The notes under the pieces are model-generated. The model was given only the letters and a program-made list of their open reading frames with translations, was not told where the DNA came from and searched no databases. This document shows positions 1 through 6,060 of a stretch of 13,524 nt of DNA, piece after piece (position 1 is the first letter of the stretch; each line of letters starts with the position of its first letter). Both the position numbers and the translations under genes were made by a program. Source of the stretch: an uncultured beta proteobacterium (GTDB lineage Bacteria > Pseudomonadota > Gammaproteobacteria > Burkholderiales > Burkholderiaceae_C); contig CAIYQF010000038.1 of the NCBI GenBank assembly GCA_903928325.1, positions 1-13,524 on the forward strand, written 5' to 3'.

Positions 1-88
1 ACTCCTTCCCATCCCGAACAGGACAGTGAAACGACTCTGCGCCGATGATAGTGCGGATACCCGTGTGAAAGTAGGTCATCGTCAGGCT
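1..88 (+). rRNA. rrf: 5S ribosomal RNA, 3' part
   Basis: The window opens inside a 5S rRNA gene; about the first quarter lies upstream of the edge. The conserved loop around CCCATCCCGAACAGG, the GATGATAGTG segment and the terminal GTAGGTCATCGTCAGGCT are characteristic of betaproteobacterial 5S rRNA. The last bases would pair with the missing 5' end to form helix I, so the mature 3' end is placed near position 88, uncertain by one or two bases. As the last gene of a typical rrn operon it is followed at once by an intrinsic terminator. Confidence 0.96.
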
Positions 89-99
89 ATTCAACCAGG

Positions 100-134
100 A
101 AACGCCCCGTCATTCGATGGGGCGTTTTTTTTTT
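100..134 (+). terminator. Intrinsic terminator of the rRNA operon
   Basis: The 9-base arm AAACGCCCC (100-108) pairs with GGGGCGTTT (119-127). The 10-base loop could tighten further through T110-A117 and C111-G116. The T tract runs from 125 to 134. Strength and position directly after 5S identify it as the rrn terminator. The next gene starts only about 20 bases later, so that gene's promoter region overlaps the terminator. Confidence 0.95.
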
Positions 135-140
135 GCGAGC

Positions 141-146
141 GACAAT
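141..146 (+). promoter_or_regulatory. Possible -10 element (GACAAT) for the rlmI-type gene
   Basis: GACAAT matches the TATAAT consensus at four of six positions and ends 7 bases before the ATG at 154. No Shine-Dalgarno sequence precedes that ATG. If transcription began the usual 6-8 bases after this hexamer, the message would be leaderless or nearly so. The 9-mer CGACAATAC (140-148) recurs at the same place before rsmD (13263-13271). No convincing -35 box is visible; the terminator stem occupies that region. This is an inference from pattern and position only. Confidence 0.35.
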
Positions 147-153
147 ACCCGCC

Positions 154-1338
<1,185 letters not shown>

Positions 1339-1433
1339 GCGACGCCTCGACTGCGCAGCCAAAGGCAAGCCCGCGCTGTCTTGCGTTTCCCTCGCATACT
1401 CCAGCAACGCGGCGGTGTAGTCGGCGCAGGCAG

Positions 1434-1451
1434 CAGTCGCAGGTGCGACTG
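1434..1451 (+). promoter_or_regulatory. Perfect palindrome, possible operator
   Basis: CAGTCGCAGGTGCGACTG has two 8-base arms (1434-1441, 1444-1451) around a 2-base centre. The centre is too short for a stable RNA hairpin loop, so a protein-binding site fits better. It lies 116 bases upstream of the regulator-ligase start. It differs in sequence from the 1527-1544 palindrome, so if real it would serve another protein. A smaller inverted repeat, TGCCG-TT-CGGCA, follows at 1487-1498. Nothing else recognisable was seen in the 229-base spacer 1339-1567. Confidence 0.35.
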
Positions 1452-1526
1452 ATGTTGCGCTGCATCCAAGGGTAAGTCCTCGTACTTGCCGTTCGGCAGG
1501 CCGCTTATGGTCCGCTCAGTTGGATG

Positions 1527-1544
1527 TGTTACTGCAAAGTAACA
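1527..1544 (+). promoter_or_regulatory. Perfect inverted repeat, candidate TetR operator
   Basis: TGTTACTGCAAAGTAACA has perfect 7-base arms (1527-1533, 1538-1544) around GCAA. It ends 23 bases before the start of a gene whose N-terminal half is a TetR-type repressor. TetR operators are typically short palindromes in the promoter of the regulator's own gene. A weak -35-like TTGGAT (1520-1525) lies 17 bases upstream of a poor -10-like CAGAAC (1543-1548), which would put the palindrome between them. The symmetry is certain; operator function is inferred. Confidence 0.6.
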
Positions 1545-1567
1545 GAACTGAACGGAACCTAGGCCCC

Positions 1568-3874
1568 ATGCAAAAACACAGCGCTTTGTCTGCCATCGCC
1601 AGCCCGGCCAGCGCAGGTAGAACTGTGGATTCTCCGTGGCGTGCACACCGGGCGCGCGAGCCCCAGCGCAGCGACAAAAAGGATGCAGTGCTGCTGGCAG
1701 GCGCACGCTTGTTCACCAGCAAAGGCTTTCAGGGCACCTCGCTGGACGACATCGCCCAAAGCCTGGGGGTAACCAAGCCAACCCTGTACTACTACATCGC
1801 CAACAAGGAAGAAATTCTGATCGAGTGCGTGGAGCGGGGCCTGAGCACCTTTCACCACGGTTTGGCGGATTTGATGCAGTCCGGGCTGGCCGGGCGCGAT
1901 TTGCTGCGCGCGGCCATGGCCTTGTACGCCGAGGTGGTGACCAGCGACTTTGGCATGTGCGCCAGCCGTGTGGGCGAGGACCCGCTGGGTGAGGACAAGC
2001 GCCGCGCCATGCGCCAGCGCAAGGCCGAGGTGGATGTGGACTTTCGGGTACTGATCGAACAAGGCATGCAGCGCGGCTGGATCGTGGCAGGGGACGCGGC
2101 AGTGGCCGCGTTTACCGTGGTGGGCGCGCTCAGTGGCATTGGCCGCTGGTACCGGCCCGAGACCCATTCGCCCCAAAGCCTGCAAGACGCGGTGCAGCAC
2201 TGCATTGAGATGCTGTTGCGAGGCGTGCTCAGCGCTCCGACAGCCCCCTTTTCTGAACTACCACAAGGCACTGCAGCCATGACCGCACTGCGCCGTGAAA
2301 ACCATTTTGAAAACCGCTTGGTGCTGTGCTACAGCCAGCGTCCCACCCATCTGGCCCAGATGCTGGTGACAGCCCTTGCGGCCCGGCCCGATGCACTGGC
2401 CGTGGTCTGCGGCGATATGCGCCTGAGCTGGCGCGAACTGCACCACGCTGCCAGTAAATGCGCTGGCGGCCTGGCGCAGCGCGGCGTGAAGAGCGGCGAC
2501 CGGGTGGCGCTGCATCTGGGCAACGGGCCTGAATTCATCATCCTCACCCTGGCCTGCGCCTGGATGGGCGCGGTGCTGGTGCCCGTCAGCGCCCGGGCGC
2601 GCGGCATGGAACTGGAATACGTGCTCAGCGATTCGGGCGCCGTCGCTCTGGTCTGCGCGCCCGATGTGGCCCAGTGGCAGCCCACGCCACAAAGCCTGCC
2701 GGACTTGCGCATGCGCTTTGTCACCGGTGTGGCTGCGGTGGAAGGCTTTGAAGCGTTTTCCACGATGATGCAGGCGCCGCCGCAGCCCCAGGCCCACGCG
2801 GCGCAAGAGGAAGACCTGGCGGTGCTGCTCTACACCTCGGGCACCACCGGGCGGCCCAAGGGCGCCATGATCACCCAGCTCAACATCGTGCACTCGGTCA
2901 TGCACTACGCCGAGCGCATGGCCTTGAGCGAGCGCGACATTTCCCTGGTGGCCGTGCCCATGAGCCATGTGACCGGGCTGGTGGCGCAGCTCTACACCAT
3001 GCTGTACTGCCAGGGTACGACGGTGGTGATGGCGCAGTTCAAGGCGGCTGACTTTGTACGCCTGGCCAGCGCCGAGCGCATTACCCACGCCATCATGGTG
3101 CCCGCCATGTACAACCTGTGCCTGCTGCTGCCCGACCTGCAGACGCACGACTTGTCGGCATGGCGCATCGGTGCGTATGGCGGCGCGTCCATGCCCACAG
3201 CCACGATTGACGGCCTGGCGCAGCGCCTGCCGGGTCTGGTGCTGATGAACGCCTATGGCGCCACTGAGACCTGTTCCCCCGCCACCATCATGCCCCAGGG
3301 CCAGACCGACAGCCACCGCGACAGCGTGGGCCTGCCCGTGCCGTGCGGCGAGATTTGCATCGTGGACGACGCGGGCTTGGAGGTCGCGCGCGGCGGTGTG
3401 GGCGAAATCTGGATTGCCGGGCCCATGGTGGTGCCGGGCTACTGGCGCAATGCGGCGGCCACGGCCAGTGAATTCAGGGCGGGCTTTTGGCGCTCGGGCG
3501 ACATTGGCAGCATGGACGCCCAGGGCTTTGTGCGCGTACTTGACCGCAAGAAAGACGTCATCAACCGCGGTGGCTACAAGGTCTACTGCGCGCAGGTGGA
3601 AAACGTGCTGAGCGAACACCCCGCCGTGCTGGAGGTGGCGCTGGTGGGCGTGCCCTGCGCGGTGCTGGGCGAGCGGGTGCACGCCTTTGTGTCGGTGCGC
3701 GAGATCAGTGACCAAAGCAAGGCGCCCGCTCTGCAAGCCTATTGCAGCCAGCGCATGGCCGACTACGCGGTGCCCGAGACCTGGACCATAGGTACCGAGC
3801 CCTTGCCGCGCAACCTCAACGGCAAGATCATCAAACGCGAACTGCGCCAGACCCTGCACGCGGCCCTGATTTAA
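1568..3874 (+). CDS. TetR-type regulator fused to AMP-dependent acyl-CoA ligase
   Basis: One 768-residue ORF contains two normally separate proteins. Residues about 36-90 are a TetR DNA-binding domain; the helix-turn-helix includes DIAQSLGVTKPTLYYY (61-76). A helical ligand-binding part runs to about 227. From about 238 (M238 is an internal ATG at 2279) a complete ANL-family ligase follows, with YTSGTTGRPKGA (422-433), YGATE (563-567), the SGD aspartate D645, LDRKKD (658-663) and the catalytic lysine in NGK (K753). It would activate a carboxylic acid to the acyl-adenylate and then the CoA thioester in the cytoplasm; the substrate is unknown. ATG 1568 is chosen over TTG 1520, which lies upstream of the palindrome and would place the operator inside the gene. 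Only a weak AGG precedes ATG 1568. The junction contains C5T4 (2244-2252) followed by an out-of-frame TGA (2254-2256), and the linker codons are less GC-rich in third position. A one-base length error, or slippage, would split it into two genes. Confidence 0.85.
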   Translation: MQKHSALSAIASPASAGRTVDSPWRAHRAREPQRSDKKDAVLLAGARLFTSKGFQGTSLDDIAQSLGVTKPTLYYYIANKEEILIECVERGLSTFHHGLADLMQSGLAGRDLLRAAMALYAEVVTSDFGMCASRVGEDPLGEDKRRAMRQRKAEVDVDFRVLIEQGMQRGWIVAGDAAVAAFTVVGALSGIGRWYRPETHSPQSLQDAVQHCIEMLLRGVLSAPTAPFSELPQGTAAMTALRRENHFENRLVLCYSQRPTHLAQMLVTALAARPDALAVVCGDMRLSWRELHHAASKCAGGLAQRGVKSGDRVALHLGNGPEFIILTLACAWMGAVLVPVSARARGMELEYVLSDSGAVALVCAPDVAQWQPTPQSLPDLRMRFVTGVAAVEGFEAFSTMMQAPPQPQAHAAQEEDLAVLLYTSGTTGRPKGAMITQLNIVHSVMHYAERMALSERDISLVAVPMSHVTGLVAQLYTMLYCQGTTVVMAQFKAADFVRLASAERITHAIMVPAMYNLCLLLPDLQTHDLSAWRIGAYGGASMPTATIDGLAQRLPGLVLMNAYGATETCSPATIMPQGQTDSHRDSVGLPVPCGEICIVDDAGLEVARGGVGEIWIAGPMVVPGYWRNAAATASEFRAGFWRSGDIGSMDAQGFVRVLDRKKDVINRGGYKVYCAQVENVLSEHPAVLEVALVGVPCAVLGERVHAFVSVREISDQSKAPALQAYCSQRMADYAVPETWTIGTEPLPRNLNGKIIKRELRQTLHAALI

Positions 3875-3875
3875 A

Positions 3876-3898
3876 CGAGTTTCTTCACCGAGTTTCTT
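3876..3898 (+). repeat. 13-base-period direct repeat before the first permease
   Basis: CGAGTTTCTT occurs at 3876-3885 and again at 3889-3898, separated by CAC. It fills the whole gap between the ligase stop and the permease ATG. No Shine-Dalgarno core is present in either copy. It may be a small local duplication or a tandem binding site; its role is unknown. Confidence 0.6.
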
Positions 3899-4870
3899 AT
3901 GCCCAAACTGCGCGCCACCCAACAAACCATTGTTTTCATCCTGTTCTTGCTGATGTTCGGCGGCTTTTTGCTGCTGCTGCCCGGCTTTGCGCAGGTGGAC
4001 AACCTGCTCACCTTGCTGCAAAACGTAGCCATTCTGGGCATTTTGGGCTTGGGGATGGCGGTGGTGGTGATTGGCCGGGGGATTGACATCTCCATGATCG
4101 CCGCGCTGGCCGTGCCCTCGGGGTTTTTGCTGCAGTCGGTGAGCAACGGCCAGTCGATTGAAGCTGCAGCCTTGCAGGCCTTGGTCTTGTCCTTGTTGTT
4201 TGGCCTGGTCAACGGCTGGCTGGTGGCTTATGCCGAAGTGCCCTCGCTGTTCACTACCCTGGCCTCGGGTTTGTTCCTGGCCGGGCTGGGGCAGGCGGCG
4301 ATTTTTCAGCTGGAAGTGGTGCAGTGGCCCACGGCCCTGGACGCCGTGGTCTGGATCGGGCGCGGTAGCCTGGCCGGCGTTCCTATGCCAGTGGTGATGT
4401 TTGGCCTGGCCTGTGCGCTGATGGCGGTGCTGCTGCGCCGCCTGCGCGCCGGTGCGTTCATCTACGCCATTGGCGACAACCCGCTCACGGCGCGCGCTAC
4501 CGGCTTGCCCACGCGGCCCGTCATCGTGCTCGAATATCTGCTCGCCGCGCTGATTGGTCTGTTTGCGGGCCTGGTGATGGCCGCCTCGGTCAACAGCATG
4601 CCCACCCGCATTTACAACTCCACCATGGTCTATGACGTGGTGCTGGTGGTGGTGCTGGGCGGCATTGGTCTGTCAGGCGGGCGTGGGGGCGTGGTCAATG
4701 TGGTCATCGGCACGCTCTTGATCGGCACCATGCTCAACGGCATGACCATCATGGACGTGTCTTACTCCGTGCAAAACATCATCAAGGGCCTGGTGCTGCT
4801 GGCCGCGATTTTGATCGATTCCGTCCTCAACCCGCGCAACGAAGAGACCGCGCAACAAGGGGATATCTGA
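3899..4870 (+). CDS. ABC importer permease, RbsC type
   Basis: This is a 323-residue inner-membrane permease of the CUT2/branched-chain type (BPD_transp_2 fold, about 8-10 hydrophobic segments). RbsC-type landmarks are GRGIDIS near residue 60 (family form GGIDLS), AIGDNPLTARATG in the cytoplasmic coupling loop, LGGIGLSGGRG, and a C-terminal VQNIIKGLVLLAAILID. It should pair with the permease domain encoded from 6061 to form the translocation channel. The ATG lies 25 bases after the ligase stop and has no evident Shine-Dalgarno, so translation may depend on coupling or local structure. A GRGID in place of GGID may reflect its partner role in a heterodimer. Family assignment is firm; the transported molecule is not known. 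Relatives import sugars, but the neighbouring CoA enzymes argue for a carboxylic acid, ester or lactone. Confidence 0.92.
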   Translation: MPKLRATQQTIVFILFLLMFGGFLLLLPGFAQVDNLLTLLQNVAILGILGLGMAVVVIGRGIDISMIAALAVPSGFLLQSVSNGQSIEAAALQALVLSLLFGLVNGWLVAYAEVPSLFTTLASGLFLAGLGQAAIFQLEVVQWPTALDAVVWIGRGSLAGVPMPVVMFGLACALMAVLLRRLRAGAFIYAIGDNPLTARATGLPTRPVIVLEYLLAALIGLFAGLVMAASVNSMPTRIYNSTMVYDVVLVVVLGGIGLSGGRGGVVNVVIGTLLIGTMLNGMTIMDVSYSVQNIIKGLVLLAAILIDSVLNPRNEETAQQGDI

Positions 4871-4930
4871 GCATGCCGCGCACCCGGCTTTCATGCGTGC
4901 AATTCACTTTTATCAACCTAGGAGACAACG

Positions 4931-5959
4931 ATGCGACAAGCAAAACACGTGCTTAAGAATCTGGTCAAAGCCATCGCCGGCCTGACCCTGGGCGCAGCCA
5001 TTGCGCTGCCGGCCTTTGCCCAAAGCAAAGGCTTGGACGAGCCTTTTCGCGAGGGCTACAAAAAGGCGCTCGCGGGTAAAACCGTGGCCTTTATTCCCGT
5101 GGCTTATGGTTTTGACCTGGCGATTGGCTGGCACCAGGGTCTGAAAAAAGAGCTGGAAGCCGCTGGCATGAAAGTGGTCGTGCGTGATCCCAACTGGAAC
5201 ACCAACGCCGGTGCCCAGGCCTTTACCGCCCTGATCGCCGAAAAACCCGCTGTCATCGTGATCCACAATCCTGACGTCCAAACCTACGCCAAGCTGATTG
5301 CCAAGGCCGAGGCCGAAGGCATTTACGTGGTGCAGATCAATATGCGCTCTTCGCAAGCATCCACCGCCTTTGTGGGCGCGGACTGGGTGGATATTGGCGA
5401 GCGCATGACCGAAGCGGTGGTCGATTCCTGCAAGGGCAAGTCTAACAAGATCGCCATCGTGCAAGGCGCGCCTACGGCAGCAGCGAGCGCCTACACGCTT
5501 AAAGGCGTGGAAAACATCCTGGCCAAGCACCCGGACGTGAAAGTGGTCTCCAACCAGGCCGCTGACTGGGACGCTGCCAAGGCCAAGGCCCTGACGCAAA
5601 CCGTGCTCAAGCAAAACCCTGACCTGTGCGGCATCGTCGGCTTTTGGGACGGCATGGACATCGGTACCGCGGCCGCTGTCAAAGAAGCGGGCATGACCGG
5701 CAAGGTGTTCTTGGCGACCTCGGGTGGTGGCGAGCAAAAAGGCGCGTGTGACCAGGTCAAGGCCGGTGCCTACAACCTCGACGTGAGCTACGACGTGCCC
5801 ACCCAGGCCAGCAATATGGCAGCCATGATCAAGTGGCTGGTGCAGGGCGGCATGAAGCCGGGTGCGGCCAAGCAAAACATCTACACCACCTTGATTCCTA
5901 TTACCAAGGACAACGCCGGTGTCGAAGGCACGTGCTGGAAGTTGCCTGCCAAGTCCTAA
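4931..5959 (+). CDS. Periplasmic substrate-binding protein, RbsB type
   Basis: This is a 342-residue secreted receptor for the importer. It has a classical Sec signal peptide: KHVLKN basic region, hydrophobic core to about 27, and the PAFA|Q site after residue 30. The mature part has the two-lobed type I periplasmic-binding fold (Peripla_BP_4). A good AGGAGA Shine-Dalgarno (4920-4925) lies 5 bases before the ATG. Several ribose-contact positions of RbsB are not kept: the aromatic pair of the first loop becomes AYGFD, the usual D-R after the second strand becomes INMR, and the domain-linking arginine region becomes APTAAASAYT. This suggests a ligand other than an ordinary aldose. Four cysteines (in DSCKG, PDLCG, KGACD, EGTCW) may form disulfides in the periplasm. 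It sits between the two permease genes and is followed by hairpins and a T-run, consistent with higher expression than the downstream genes. Confidence 0.93.
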   Translation: MRQAKHVLKNLVKAIAGLTLGAAIALPAFAQSKGLDEPFREGYKKALAGKTVAFIPVAYGFDLAIGWHQGLKKELEAAGMKVVVRDPNWNTNAGAQAFTALIAEKPAVIVIHNPDVQTYAKLIAKAEAEGIYVVQINMRSSQASTAFVGADWVDIGERMTEAVVDSCKGKSNKIAIVQGAPTAAASAYTLKGVENILAKHPDVKVVSNQAADWDAAKAKALTQTVLKQNPDLCGIVGFWDGMDIGTAAAVKEAGMTGKVFLATSGGGEQKGACDQVKAGAYNLDVSYDVPTQASNMAAMIKWLVQGGMKPGAAKQNIYTTLIPITKDNAGVEGTCWKLPAKS

Positions 5960-5960
5960 G

Positions 5961-5992
5961 TTGGCGAAGCGCCCGTGTGGCGCTGTGACCAA
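5961..5992 (+). other. Stem-loop just after the binding-protein gene
   Basis: AGCGCC (5968-5973) and GGCGCT (5979-5984) pair perfectly around CGTGT. Outer TTGG (5961-5964) and CCAA (5989-5992) extend the stem. It has no T tract of its own. A 3' stem-loop after a binding-protein cistron can protect that message from exonucleases; this role is inferred. Confidence 0.6.
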
Positions 5993-5993
5993 C

Positions 5994-6037
5994 GGGGTGG
6001 CCGCTGCCTGCGCGGCGGGCCACTCCCCCTCTTTTTT
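5994..6037 (+). terminator. Terminator-like hairpin within the operon (possible attenuator)
   Basis: GTGGCC (5997-6002) pairs with GGCCAC (6018-6023). The inner GCTGC/GCGGC pairs with one G-U, and outer G runs and C runs add pairs. Six T follow at 6032-6037. The spacing of 8 bases from the main stem and interruption by CTCCCC make it weaker than the rrn terminator. Its place between the binding-protein and permease-propeller genes fits partial termination rather than an operon end. Confidence 0.6.
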
Positions 6038-6060
6038 AGTTTTCTGAACTGGTGCACCCC

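Noticed and set aside
133..153. TTG start for the rlmI-type gene
   Set aside because: It falls in the T tract of the rRNA terminator; starting at ATG 154 gives the family length and a conserved N terminus.
1520..1567. TTG start for the regulator-ligase
   Set aside because: It would translate through the candidate operator palindrome and add residues with no TetR similarity.
2258..4021. 587-codon open frame on the minus strand
   Set aside because: It is His/Gly/Gln-rich shadow translation opposite the ligase, whose motifs are all intact on the plus strand. Long antisense frames are expected in high-GC coding DNA.
4871..4930. Weak GCATG/CATGC inverted repeat and AT-rich TTTTATC before the binding-protein gene, considered as terminator or promoter
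   Set aside because: The arms are only 5 bases with a long loop, there is no T tract, and no -35/-10 pair fits well.
6052..6060. GTG start for the permease-propeller gene
   Set aside because: It adds only three residues and has no better ribosome site than ATG 6061; it cannot be fully excluded.
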